A DNA stretch of 23,220 nucleotides from CAYTAP01 sp964435775 (GTDB taxonomy: Bacteria > Planctomycetota > Phycisphaerae > Tepidisphaerales > Tepidisphaeraceae), in NCBI GenBank assembly GCA_964435775.1, contig CAYTAP010000061.1:1-23220 (forward strand). Direction: 5' to 3'. Below are positions 8,101 to 15,313 of this stretch, piece after piece. Below the pieces are notes generated by a model. The model was not told the DNA's origin. It did not search any database and was given only the letters and a program-made list of their open reading frames with translations. The translations under genes and the position numbers were made by a program. Within the stretch, counting starts at the first letter, position 1; each line of letters starts with the position of its first letter.

Positions 8101-9798
8101 ATCATCATTGTAAGCCTTGATCGTCCAGTTCTCGTGGGCGTAGGCGACGAAATCATCCATCAGCGCCGGCTCTCCGAGGGTGCCTTCCAATTCGATGCTC
8201 GTGGGGTCGGTGTTGTTGGCCGACAGGTAGAGACCGAGGAGTTGGAAGAGCCGCGCATCCTGCGGTTCGCCGATTTCCTGCACACACGCCGGCTGCGAGG
8301 GGAGCTTGATCTGGTCGTCGGTGGTCAGGTCCTGTGCCGCTACCCAGCCGCGCCGGCGCGTCCAGATTTTATGATCGGCGGTCAGCTTCACACGATACCC
8401 TCCCGCCGTTCGCAGCTCGTACACATCCTTGACGGCGGTGGGGAACGCGCCGTCGGTGGCGTGGATTTCCTGGCCGTCGAGGTTCGTGACGATGCGCGAG
8501 GGGAGATGAATCATCTGGTCGATCCGCCGCCAGATGCCGCCCGGCGTGAGGACGCGCGTATCGCCGGTGACGCAAGGATTGGAGGCGTTGATTCGGCCGG
8601 ACTGCGGGCAGGTGTGCCACTGGTTGATCGTGTCATCAAACTGCACGCCGGGATCGGCGCAGCGCCACGCGGCGTAGGAGATCTGCTCCCAGAGATCGCG
8701 GGCCTTGAGCGTGTGGGCGACTTTGCCGGTCTGGCGGTAGGTCAGATGCCAGTCACCATCCTCCTCAACCGCCTTGAAGAAACGGTTGGGGATGCGGACG
8801 GAGTTGTTGGAGTTTTGGCCGGAGACGGTCATGTAGGCTTCGCCGTTGAAGTCGTAATCGAGCTTCAAGCCGAGCTTTTTGGCGGTCTCCCGCTGTTCCT
8901 TGGGAAGATGCTTGATCCCCTCGGCCATCGCGGCGACTTTCAATTCCTCACGGACTTTCCAGTTGACGAAGGATTCGACATCGGGGTGATCGAGATCGAG
9001 GCAGACCATCTTGGCGGCGCGGCGGGTGGTGCCGCCGGATTTGATCGCGCCGGCGGCGCGATCGCCGATCTTGAGGAAGCTCATCAGGCCCGACGACTTG
9101 CCCCCGCCGGACAGAGGTTCGTTTTCGCCGCGGAGCTTGGAGAAGTTGGAGCCGGTCCCCGAACCATATTTGAAAAGGCGCGCCTCGCGGGTCCAGAGAT
9201 CCATGATTCCGCCGGCGTTGACGAGGTCATCGCTGACGGATTGGATGAAGCAGGCGTGGGGCTGGGGATGGGTGTAGGCATCCTCCGACTTTTTCAGCTC
9301 GCCTGTGGTGGGATCGCAATAGAAGTGACCCTGGCTCGGGCCCGTGATGCCGTAGGCGAAGTTCAGCCCGGTGTTGAACCACTGGGGGCTGTTGGGGGCG
9401 CAGCGCTGGTGCAGGAGCATGTGGGCGATCTCGTCGTAGAACGCCTGGGCGTCCTCCGTCGTGTCGAAATAGCCATGCTTTTCGCCCCAGTCGCGCCAGC
9501 AACCGGCCAGGCGGTGGATGACCTGCTTCACCGACTTTTCCGGGCCGGTGACAATGTTGCCCTGCGCGTCGCGGATGGGATTGCCATCGGAATCGACCTG
9601 CGGGACGCCGGCCTTGCGGAAATACTTGCTGACCATGATGTCGGTGGCGAGCTGCGACCATGATTTGGGAATCTCGGCGTCGTTCATTTCGAAGACGATC
9701 GAGCCGTCGGGATTGGTGATGCGGCTGGTCCGCCGCTCGTATTCGACGGTGGAAAACACATCTTGGTTGGCGTGGGTGAAACGGCGGTCAATTTTCAT
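5101..9798 (-). CDS. nrdJ: Class II (adenosylcobalamin-dependent) ribonucleotide reductase, intein-containing precursor
   Basis: Reduces ribonucleotides to deoxyribonucleotides using adenosylcobalamin to make the thiyl radical. The precursor is 1565 residues; removing the 379-residue intein (409-787) leaves 1186, normal for the long NrdJ type. Seen: first redox Cys in HACFIQSV (C183), radical Cys 788 in NP/CSEY (409 after splicing) with Asn and Glu of the N-x-C-x-E active site, and partner Cys 799 in DDTACNLASF. A TSCPD-like domain (around AGHEGYLTAGLYEDGQPGEV) follows, then a Pro/Ala linker and a C-terminal Cys cluster (CDVC, CYKC, LNC, MGCS) likely to be the redox or zinc-ribbon tail. The ORF continues 32 codons upstream, but ATG 9798 (MKIDRRF) has GAAGGA at good spacing and begins the conserved region. 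No cobalamin riboswitch box is recognisable upstream. dcd lies upstream on the same strand. Confidence 0.97.
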   Translation of the reverse strand: MKIDRRFTHANQDVFSTVEYERRTSRITNPDGSIVFEMNDAEIPKSWSQLATDIMVSKYFRKAGVPQVDSDGNPIRDAQGNIVTGPEKSVKQVIHRLAGCWRDWGEKHGYFDTTEDAQAFYDEIAHMLLHQRCAPNSPQWFNTGLNFAYGITGPSQGHFYCDPTTGELKKSEDAYTHPQPHACFIQSVSDDLVNAGGIMDLWTREARLFKYGSGTGSNFSKLRGENEPLSGGGKSSGLMSFLKIGDRAAGAIKSGGTTRRAAKMVCLDLDHPDVESFVNWKVREELKVAAMAEGIKHLPKEQRETAKKLGLKLDYDFNGEAYMTVSGQNSNNSVRIPNRFFKAVEEDGDWHLTYRQTGKVAHTLKARDLWEQISYAAWRCADPGVQFDDTINQWHTCPQSGRINASNPCVTGDTRVLTPGGIWRRIDQMIHLPSRIVTNLDGQEIHATDGAFPTAVKDVYELRTAGGYRVKLTADHKIWTRRRGWVAAQDLTTDDQIKLPSQPACVQEIGEPQDARLFQLLGLYLSANNTDPTSIELEGTLGEPALMDDFVAYAHENWTIKAYNDDYVDAELLDGVLAGGNGGGSSFVATDSRRQATTRLNNHRLLSRLRAYARIEAGLRRLSDDAFTLGLPAQRHLVRGLFTAQANFTSGTIEIRHRSRGLLEDIQLLLLGFGVQSSIFTAHSHNSGALSVSTDGPRHAATPRHGLRIAPDSLRSFSDHIGLLDGEKLDQLHELIESSVLSSNDDSTPRANWDAVASFTHVGREQVFDLTEPQTSSFIANGLTVHNCSEYMFLDDTACNLASFNVLTFFDAETGQFDLSGYQHAIRLWTIVLEISVLMASFPSEEIARLSYRYRTLGLGYANLGAMLMQAGIPYDSDKGRAICAALTAILTGESYATSAEMAGALGAFPGYLDNRADMLRVIRNHRRAAYDVAANASVRRELGQYEDLDIKPVGIDASQFSEDESLANPALLHAAREVWNRALAEGEKNGYRNAQTTVIAPTGTIGLLMDCDTTGVEPDFALVKFKKLAGGGYFKIANQSLRPSLVSLGYSPEQIGDILNYVTGTLTLDDAPYINTQSLKLAGFTADDLAKIEAALPGVFELGFAFTPWTLGADVMARLKLSKEQYSAPGFNLLRHLGFSRKQIDDANNVICGRGTIEGAPHLKDEHLPVFDCANKCGRIGQRFIRAEGHIRMMAAAQPFISGAISKTINLPNEASVEDIKNSYALSWQLGLKANALYRDGSKLSQPLNVKSDEELDQLEDDDEENVNAAREEVAGEVAQAGKQLAAAHGGVTSDNLTPVHTRVIERIVERIVERPLRHRLPDTRNAITHKFDVAGHEGYLTAGLYEDGQPGEVFITMAKEGSTIGGLMDAIATLVSVSLQYGVPVESLVRKFEHVRFEPSGMTRNPEIPIAKSLIDYIFRWLAMEFIPGYRAANAPKRPAKQAPPAPAPSPEPASPKAEAAATGKKPNGHGPRIEDSSAKPFDYGSGLEQQLESAQSSVGASVESDAASAMPNLRLAIVADPLSLQGSELQADAPACDVCGSITVRSGTCYKCLNCGNSMGCS
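7438..8574 (-). mobile_element. Intein in NrdJ with degenerate LAGLIDADG endonuclease domain
   Basis: An in-frame 379-residue insertion from Cys1 (CVTGDTRVLT, block A) to His-Asn (GLTVHN, block G), followed by the +1 extein residue Cys. Block B is RVKLTADHKI with TxxH (T65, H68). Block F is VFDLTEPQTSSF with D361 present, but the usual His two residues before Phe is Ser368. Between blocks B and F lies an endonuclease-sized region. Its LAGLIDADG-like motifs read LLGLYLSANN (112-121) and LVRGLFTAQAN (229-239), and the acidic metal-binding residue is missing from both. Splicing residues appear intact, so protein splicing is likely, while homing activity is probably lost. The insertion point is immediately before the catalytic radical cysteine of the reductase. 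Confidence 0.95.
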
Positions 9799-9985
9799 GG
9801 AGAATCCTTCCCTTAATGATATCCCAGTGATCGATTCAACGTGACCTCGAGATGCGATGCCGGGCAACCCCGACATCAAAAACACAAAGCCCAATCAACT
9901 TCGCACACGACCGGCGCCTGCCGGGCGTCAGATTCCATCGCGGCAAATCCAAATGCCCGCAAAGGGCACGGCAAAGGTTGATTCC

Positions 9986-10022
9986 AAACCGCGCCGCCGG
10001 GTTGTGAGGCGCGGCGCGGTTT
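9986..10022 (-). terminator. 12-bp perfect stem-loop between dcd and nrdJ
   Basis: AAACCGCGCCGC (9986-9997) and GCGGCGCGGTTT (10011-10022) are exact complements around a 13-base loop. It begins 21 bases after the dcd stop codon, read on the minus strand. The stem ends in three T residues, but no longer U-tract follows, so termination or attenuation between dcd and nrdJ is possible rather than certain. The remaining gap to nrdJ (9799-9985) shows no clear promoter or riboswitch. Confidence 0.5.
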
Positions 10023-10043
10023 CGAAACGACCTTCAAAACGTG

Positions 10044-10604
10044 TCAATCGACTCGGGGCAGGGTCAGCCCCGCCTGGTCCTGGTACTTTCCTTTTTTGTC
10101 CGCATAGCTGATCGCGCACGTGCGCTCCCCCTTGAGAAAAATGAGCTGGGCGATCCCTTCGTTGGCATAGATCTTGGCCGGCAAAGGGGTTGTATTGGAT
10201 ATTTCAAGTGTGATCTTCCCGGACCATTCCGGTTCGATCGGCGTCACATTGACGATGATCCCGCAGCGGGCGTAGGTGCTTTTCCCGACGCAGATCGCCA
10301 GGCAATTGCGGGGCATCGAGACATGCTCCACGGTTTCGCACAACGCGAAGCTGTTTGGGGGGATCAGCACGTGATCCTTGCCGGTGTCGGCGGTATCGAC
10401 GGTGACGAACGACTTATCGGAAAAATGCTTGGGGTCGATGATTTCGGAATTGACGTTCGTGAAAATCTTGAAAATCGACCCCACGCGGATGTCGTAGCCG
10501 TAGCTGGAGACGCCGTAGCTAACCCGGCCGGGGCGCTTGATGTTCTCCTCGAACGGCTCAATGCCGATTAATTCTCGAATTTGTGAGTCGCACAGGATTG
10601 CCAT
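10044..10604 (-). CDS. dcd: dCTP deaminase
   Basis: Deaminates dCTP, supplying dUTP/dUMP for thymidylate synthesis; a cytoplasmic trimer in the dUTPase superfamily. The protein has 186 residues, close to the 190 usual for the family. Seen: GYDIRVG (36-42), GKSTYARCG (108-115) with the Ser and Arg equivalent to E. coli S111/R115, and catalytic Glu134 in GKITLEISNTTPLPAKIYANEGIAQL. The C-terminal YQDQAGLTLPR is the nucleotide-covering tail. Whether it also hydrolyses dUTP, as bifunctional relatives do, is not decided by sequence alone. ATG 10604 has AAGGTG seven bases upstream. Its position before nrdJ groups two deoxynucleotide-supply enzymes. Confidence 0.96.
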   Translation of the reverse strand: MAILCDSQIRELIGIEPFEENIKRPGRVSYGVSSYGYDIRVGSIFKIFTNVNSEIIDPKHFSDKSFVTVDTADTGKDHVLIPPNSFALCETVEHVSMPRNCLAICVGKSTYARCGIIVNVTPIEPEWSGKITLEISNTTPLPAKIYANEGIAQLIFLKGERTCAISYADKKGKYQDQAGLTLPRVD

Positions 10605-10635
10605 GAATCACACCTTGCCTAGTTGGTATCGACGG

Positions 10636-10663
10636 AATGTACACCACATCTTGTGCTTTTCAA
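10636..10663 (-). promoter_or_regulatory. Candidate sigma70-type promoter for dcd
   Basis: On the minus strand TTGAAA (10658-10663) and TACATT (10636-10641) are separated by 16 bases, matching the consensus at five of six and four of six positions. The -10 is about 32 bases upstream of the dcd start codon. Found by eye only. Confidence 0.35.
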
Positions 10664-10774
10664 GCTCCAATTTTTGCCAGATGGGATGGGATGGCTCTAA
10701 CGATTGAGTCCGGCGGGAGTTAAGGATATCCGGATTTCATCCATGCGCCCGCGACAGCATGCGCACGCCCCAGT

Positions 10775-11515
10775 TTATCCACGCGACTCATCCACAGGCG
10801 GTGGACAAGTGGGGGTGGAAAGGCGCTGTCGCTCTCGCCGTTGAACCCAATAGCGCAGCAGCGGCGGGATCAAAAGGATCACATTCAGAGTCATCAGGGG
10901 AAGCCAGAAACGGGCGTTGTTCAACTTCAACATCTGCGGATCAGCGCCGGCGGCAACGGGAATCATGATGGACGGGATGGCGCCGAGCGCCGTGCCGATC
11001 GCCACGTCCAGGATGCGGATGCGCGTGAGGCCGAAGAGATAGTTGCTGATGCCGAACGGAAGAAAATGGAGTAGACGGACAACCATGACGACAAGCAGGC
11101 CGTTGTTACCGAGGGTGTCGTCGATCCGGCGAAGGCGCGCCAGGTGGGATTCCACGCGTTGCTGGAAAAAGTCGGCGGCGATGAATCGACTGATCGCGAA
11201 GGTGACCACCGCGCCGCAAGTGGCGGCCAGGACCGAATAGACGGTGCCCCAGGTCAATCCGAAGGCATACCCCGCGAGAACCTGCACCCACCAAACGGGC
11301 GCCATGAGCGCGGTCAGGAGGATGTACGCGACGATCATGAGCAGCGGCGCGGCGAAAGGGCGAAAGGCGACCCACTGATGAATGTGCGCGCCCAGGGCGC
11401 GCGGATCGCCGCGCAGCCACTGGCCGGTCGGGGTGAAGATGAAAAAGTAAAGCGCGCCAAGTCCCAGCAGAAGCAACGCGATGAGCAGATATTGTCTTGC
11501 GCGGCGGAGGGGCAT
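10775..11515 (-). CDS. TVP38/TMEM64 (VTT/DedA-like, SNARE-associated) family membrane protein
   Basis: A 246-residue inner-membrane protein with about six hydrophobic segments: near 8-28, 54-76, 80-112, 138-163, 170-190 and 205-225. The family core is visible as LAGYAFGLTWGTVYSVLAA...GAVVTFAISRF (80-111), and RLLHFLPFGISNYLFGLTRI (147-166), with the re-entrant G-x-x-x-G pattern typical of VTT domains. Related DedA/TMEM41/TMEM64 proteins are linked to lipid scrambling or export, but the role of this one is unknown. A TTG at 11533 would add six residues; ATG 11515 is preferred, though neither has a good Shine-Dalgarno sequence. The C-terminal tail is cytoplasmic-looking, Arg- and Pro-rich. Confidence 0.88.
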   Translation of the reverse strand: MPLRRARQYLLIALLLLGLGALYFFIFTPTGQWLRGDPRALGAHIHQWVAFRPFAAPLLMIVAYILLTALMAPVWWVQVLAGYAFGLTWGTVYSVLAATCGAVVTFAISRFIAADFFQQRVESHLARLRRIDDTLGNNGLLVVMVVRLLHFLPFGISNYLFGLTRIRILDVAIGTALGAIPSIMIPVAAGADPQMLKLNNARFWLPLMTLNVILLIPPLLRYWVQRRERQRLSTPTCPPPVDESRG

Positions 11516-11602
11516 CAAAGTCAAAGCGTACAACGAACGGAACGAAACGGCGCTTGGTAAGTACCCAATTTCCGCGGCCTCTCACATGACGCTGGCGCAC
11601 AT

Positions 11603-11654
11603 TGGAGGGCGTTGCTCCCGCAACGCCGCGGCGTCGCAGGAGCGACGCCCTCCA
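11603..11654. repeat. 25-bp inverted repeat with paired substitutions (TGGAGGGCG type)
   Basis: Arms 11603-11627 (TGGAGGGCGTTGCTCCCGC...) and 11630-11654 (ending GCGACGCCCTCCA) are complementary apart from three positions, at which one RNA strand can still form G-U pairs. The spacer is only two bases. It occupies the divergent intergenic space between the TVP38-like gene and the lipoprotein gene. Its sequence is unrelated to the GTAGGG palindromes. Confidence 0.8.
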
Positions 11655-11732
11655 CCGGTCCGCATGGACGACAGGTTTTGACTACTCCCATCGCTTGGCA
11701 ATCGCCGGCGCCGCCACGCGGAATCAACGGGG

Positions 11733-11741
11733 TGTTATGAT
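11733..11741 (+). promoter_or_regulatory. Candidate extended -10 promoter for the lipoprotein gene
   Basis: TGTTATGAT (11733-11741) matches an extended -10 element (TGn followed by TATGAT, five of six to consensus). It lies 45 bases before the start codon. No good -35 is seen at 17 bases upstream, consistent with the extended type but weakening the call. Confidence 0.35.
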
Positions 11742-11785
11742 ACACTCGAGCGACTCGATGGGCGCAACGGCGCGGGGGTGGCGTG

Positions 11786-12439
11786 ATGCGTATGAACGGA
11801 AAGGCGGCGGTGGGACGAATGATTACACGGGTGATGTCGGCGGGAATTGTTGGGGCGGCGCTGATGGCTGGTGGGTGTGATCGCGCGCCATCGGCGCCAG
11901 TGGAGCAACCCGCGCATCAGGAGCACGGACCGACCACCTCGTCGGCAACCGCAGTCATAACCCGCGCGACGACAGCCCCCGCGACGCGGGACGCCGGCGT
12001 CGACGAATCGTCGGTCATGGAGATTGGAGGGGCGCCCTATTTCTTTCCTCCGGCGCGGCTGCGCGTGGACGTGAAGGATGAGCAAGTCCGGGCGCGGCTC
12101 TACAGCAATGATCCACCGACGGCGCTCAGCAAATCGTATTCGGGAAACTTTTATTATTTCGACGTCCCGCTGGACATCAAGGACCCGGCCGACATTGCCG
12201 AGGCGCAGTGGACGTTCAAGGCGACGGGCAAGGAGCAGGAGGATTCGCCGAACGGGATTTTTCTCGACGGAATGAAAAAGCAGTTGCAGCCCTATGATGC
12301 CACGATCACGTTCACGCGAACAGGCGACAAGATCATGACGCGGGTGACGGGTAAGTTCCTGCTATTCGGCGAGGATCAGAGCGAAGCCAAAACGGTGAAC
12401 GTGGATGGCGTGTTGACGGCGGTCGTGCAGGGGAAGTGA
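11786..12439 (+). CDS. Putative lipoprotein of unknown function
   Basis: Encodes 217 residues. The N-terminus has a basic stretch (MRMNGKAAVGRMITR), a hydrophobic core (VMSAGIVGAALMAGG) and then Cys, followed by a Thr/Ala/Pro-rich linker. This fits a secreted lipoprotein, although the residue at -3 is Ala rather than Leu, so the lipobox is imperfect. The mature part (FFPPARLRVDV...VQGK) is rich in alternating beta-type segments with conserved-looking YYFDVPLDI and QWTFKATG motifs that I do not recognise. GGGGGTGG lies five bases before ATG 11786; a GTG at 11783 and an ATG at 11792 are alternatives. It converges on the DUF2156 gene with an 11-base gap. Confidence 0.75.
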   Translation: MRMNGKAAVGRMITRVMSAGIVGAALMAGGCDRAPSAPVEQPAHQEHGPTTSSATAVITRATTAPATRDAGVDESSVMEIGGAPYFFPPARLRVDVKDEQVRARLYSNDPPTALSKSYSGNFYYFDVPLDIKDPADIAEAQWTFKATGKEQEDSPNGIFLDGMKKQLQPYDATITFTRTGDKIMTRVTGKFLLFGEDQSEAKTVNVDGVLTAVVQGK

Positions 12440-12450
12440 GGGCTCGGCGA

Positions 12451-13551
12451 TCATGAATGGTGATCGCGCAAGGACCCGGCGAGCCAAACCGACTCTTGTC
12501 GAAGTGCCTTCCAGATCGCATGACGGAGGGCCGCAACGGGAGACCCATCGCAGAAGGCGGTGGCGACTGCGTAGAGGGTTCGAGGGGAAAAATGCCGTTC
12601 GTTGCTGATGGCGTATATGTCTTCCCAGGCATCCGGCTCCATCTTGGTGCGGAAGGCTTCAAGGCCTTCAAAATTGTAAAACCGCCGGCCGTGGGCGCGG
12701 CCCCAACTCAACAGGATCTTCAGCCATAGAGGATTTTCGGCCATTTCATGTCGGGCATGACCGGCCAGCGCGACGAGGCCGAGGGTCGCATAATCGCAGT
12801 GGATGTCGGCGAGGTGGCGCATGGCGGCGTCGATGAGGAGCTCGGCGACGCCGTTGGGAGCATCGGCCGCGCGGATGACCTGCTCAATCAAATAACCATG
12901 GCGCTGGGGGACCGGAGACGCCAGAAGAAAACCGACCGTTCGACCCTCCTGAACCGCGACAAACAAAAGGCGATCGAGGAGCACGCCATCGAGCGTGTCG
13001 GGTTCGACGAGGAATCGCATCGGCGGGAGCGGTCGTGCCGCGAGCCATTCGGCCAGACATCGACGAAGCGAGCCATCAGCGCCCCCTTCAACGGCGGGGC
13101 GCTGAACAATGCAAACGCCCTTGTTGCGGGCGCGGTGAAGCTGGGCGCGCAGCGAGCGGCGACGGGCGACGATGTGTGGCCAGTTGGACGGATCCCAGAT
13201 CGGCTGAGCGCCAATCGTGATGCGGGCATGATCGTCAAAGCCTGACAAGGCCGATTGCAATCGCTCGGCGGCGCCGAAATAGCAGACTCGGCTACCGACG
13301 GCGGCCGCCGCTTCCTCAAACTGATGGGCGACGAGCCCGAGTGATGACTCATCGCAGACCGGCGCGCCCGCCGCCAGCCAGACATGCCGGCGGCAGACGT
13401 GGCCGACCACGGCCGAGCCGTCTGGAGAGAGCCAGTGATGAATGCCGGGATTGAGGATCTGGTAGGCGGTGGAGTTCCACCCATGGCGCAGGACAAGCTC
13501 ACGGGCGCGGGCAATCGAAGTGGGCGGGGACAGGGCTGGCACGGGAATCAT
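12451..13551 (-). CDS. DUF2156 protein (MprF C-terminal/aminoacyl-transferase-like, GNAT fold)
   Basis: A 366-residue soluble protein resembling the catalytic half of phosphatidylglycerol lysyltransferases (LPG synthase C-terminal domain) without the flippase membrane domain. Seen: RRSLRAQLHRARNKGV (131-146) and RRFYNFEGLEAFRTKMEPDAWE (289-310), both typical of this family, with a GNAT-like strand RTVGFLLASPVP between. Members transfer amino acids from aminoacyl-tRNA to lipids, or are of unknown specificity; which applies here is not visible. The start ATG 13551 has no clear Shine-Dalgarno site. It lies 38 bases downstream of glpK on the same strand, so co-transcription is likely; glycerol-3-phosphate is a phospholipid precursor, but a functional link is only inference. 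Confidence 0.8.
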   Translation of the reverse strand: MIPVPALSPPTSIARARELVLRHGWNSTAYQILNPGIHHWLSPDGSAVVGHVCRRHVWLAAGAPVCDESSLGLVAHQFEEAAAAVGSRVCYFGAAERLQSALSGFDDHARITIGAQPIWDPSNWPHIVARRRSLRAQLHRARNKGVCIVQRPAVEGGADGSLRRCLAEWLAARPLPPMRFLVEPDTLDGVLLDRLLFVAVQEGRTVGFLLASPVPQRHGYLIEQVIRAADAPNGVAELLIDAAMRHLADIHCDYATLGLVALAGHARHEMAENPLWLKILLSWGRAHGRRFYNFEGLEAFRTKMEPDAWEDIYAISNERHFSPRTLYAVATAFCDGSPVAALRHAIWKALRQESVWLAGSLRDHHS

Positions 13552-13589
13552 GGTAGCGTAAATGAATCAATCCGCGCTGAAGAGTGGCA

Positions 13590-15071
13590 TCACGACAGGA
13601 GGCGGTTGAGATATCCCCGCCATTGGGTGAAGGTGTCGTTGGCGCGGGCGGCGTCCCCTGGCGTGAAGGTTTGGCCGGGGCGGGTGAGGCGGCGAAGTTC
13701 GTCGGCGTCGGACCAGAATGTGGTGACAAGCCCCGCGAGATACGCGGCGCCGAGCGCGGTCATTTCGACATTGGACGCCCGGATCACGGGAACATTGAGA
13801 GCATCGGATTGAAACTGCATGAGCCAGTCGTTGGAACTGGCCCCCCCATCGGCGTGGAGTTCGCCGAGGGTCAGCCCGGAATCCGCCTGCATCGCCTGGA
13901 GCACCTCGCGGGTTTGATAGGCGATCGCCTCCAGCGCGGCGCGAACCAGATGAGCGCGTCGCGTGCCGCGAGTGAGCCCGAAGATCGCGCCGCGCACATC
14001 GCTGCGCCAGTGCGGGGCGCCCAGGCCAACAAAGGCGGGGACGAAATAGACGCTGCCGTTGTCCGGCACGGAGCGCGCCATGGCGTCGCATTCGGCGGAT
14101 GAAGCGATGACGCCGATGCCGTCGCGGAGCCACTGCACGGAGGCGCCTGCGACGAAGATCGAACCCTCCAGCGCGTAGACCGGCGCGCCGGTTTCATCGC
14201 ATGCGAGCGTGAGCAGCAACCGGTGGGACGAGGTCGCCCGGCGGGTTCCGATGTTCATGAGGAGAAACGCGCCGGTGCCGTAGGTGTTCTTGGCCTGTCC
14301 GGGCTGCCACGCCTGCTGGGCGAAGAGTGCGGCCTGCTGATCGCCGACGACGGCGGCGATGGGGATGGCCCGCCCGCCGGTGAGGGCGGGATCGGTATGG
14401 GTGATGATTTCGCGGGGCTCGCAGACCTGTGGAAGAAGCTGGCGCGGGATGTTGAACAAGCTCAGCAGGTCATCATCCCATTGGCGACGATGAATGTTCA
14501 AGAGCATGGTGCGCGAGGCGTTGGTGAAATCGGTTTTGTGCGCGCGACCGGCGGTGAGTTGCCAGATGAGCCACGAGTCCATCGTCCCCGCGCAGAGGCT
14601 GCCAGCGGCCGCGTCGGCGCGAGCGCCGGGAACATGGTCAAGCAGCCATTGGATTTTGGTTGCGGAAAAGTAGGGATCGATCACGAGGCCGGTTTTGTCG
14701 GCGATCTCCCCGGCGTGGGCGGCGAGGGCAGCGCAGCGGTCGGCGGTGCGGCGATCCTGCCAGACGATGGCGTGATGAACGGGCAACCCGGGTTGACGAG
14801 ACCAGAGCAGGCACGTTTCGCGCTGGTTGGTGATGCCGATGGCGTGGATTTGTTCCCACCGCCCGTCAATGGCGGCAATCACCTGTTCAATCACCCGTTG
14901 CACGCCATGCCAGGTGTCCATCGCAGCATGTTCGACCCATCCGGGATTGGGCAGGTGCTGGGAAAACTCGGCGTAGGACTGATGGACGACCTGCCCGGCG
15001 CGATCGACGAGGAGCGCGCGGGATCCGGTGGTGCCCTGATCGATCGATAGAATGAAGGATTGGTCGGTCAT
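13590..15071 (-). CDS. glpK: Glycerol kinase
   Basis: Phosphorylates glycerol to sn-glycerol 3-phosphate with ATP; a cytoplasmic FGGY-family kinase. The 493 residues match the family length. Seen: phosphate-1 motif DQGTTGSRAL (11-20), substrate-binding NQRET (82-86), PGWVEH (43-48), catalytic Asp244 in VVGDQQAALFAQQ, and ATP-site NTYGTGAFLLMN (262-273). The reading frame runs 30 codons further upstream, but ATG 15071 (MTDQSFILSIDQGTT) aligns with the known N-terminus. Only a weak AGGCG precedes it. No glpF or glpD gene is adjacent. It is divergent from the coiled-coil protein gene, with a 242-base gap between them that carries the promoter described at 15235. Confidence 0.97.
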   Translation of the reverse strand: MTDQSFILSIDQGTTGSRALLVDRAGQVVHQSYAEFSQHLPNPGWVEHAAMDTWHGVQRVIEQVIAAIDGRWEQIHAIGITNQRETCLLWSRQPGLPVHHAIVWQDRRTADRCAALAAHAGEIADKTGLVIDPYFSATKIQWLLDHVPGARADAAAGSLCAGTMDSWLIWQLTAGRAHKTDFTNASRTMLLNIHRRQWDDDLLSLFNIPRQLLPQVCEPREIITHTDPALTGGRAIPIAAVVGDQQAALFAQQAWQPGQAKNTYGTGAFLLMNIGTRRATSSHRLLLTLACDETGAPVYALEGSIFVAGASVQWLRDGIGVIASSAECDAMARSVPDNGSVYFVPAFVGLGAPHWRSDVRGAIFGLTRGTRRAHLVRAALEAIAYQTREVLQAMQADSGLTLGELHADGGASSNDWLMQFQSDALNVPVIRASNVEMTALGAAYLAGLVTTFWSDADELRRLTRPGQTFTPGDAARANDTFTQWRGYLNRLLS

Positions 15072-15234
15072 ACACGCCTGGTCTATCCGATCCACCATGT
15101 TGCCGCGTTCGCGTCCGGCGAAGTAGAACGATACCCCCTGCATCCAGGATGAGAAAGACACTCAAATCCCGATTTGCATGAATGTGGAGGGCATGCCGCG
15201 CCTCGCTCAGCGTCCAATAAATATGGCATCAAAG

Positions 15235-15263
15235 TTGCTATCGCATTATTCCGATTCAATAAT
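15235..15263 (+). promoter_or_regulatory. Candidate sigma70-type promoter for the secreted coiled-coil protein
   Basis: TTGCTA (15235-15240) and AATAAT (15258-15263) are separated by exactly 17 bases and match consensus at four and five of six positions. The surrounding stretch is markedly AT-richer than the neighbouring genes. The start codon follows 50 bases later. Confidence 0.5.
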
Positions 15264-15313
15264 GGTGTGGTGGAGGATGCGCTTGGAGGCGGATGGAGAG
15301 GGAAGGTTTGGCG

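Noticed and set aside
8134..9663. Plus-strand open frame of 509 codons opposite nrdJ and its intein
   Set aside because: It is a shadow frame with low-complexity composition and no plausible start signal.
9799..9894. 32-residue N-terminal extension of NrdJ
   Set aside because: The ATG at 9798 has a proper Shine-Dalgarno sequence and starts the conserved region; the extension lacks support.
9799..9985. Cobalamin riboswitch upstream of the B12-dependent nrdJ
   Set aside because: No B12-box-like sequence or convincing fold could be recognised by eye. A covariance-model search would settle it.
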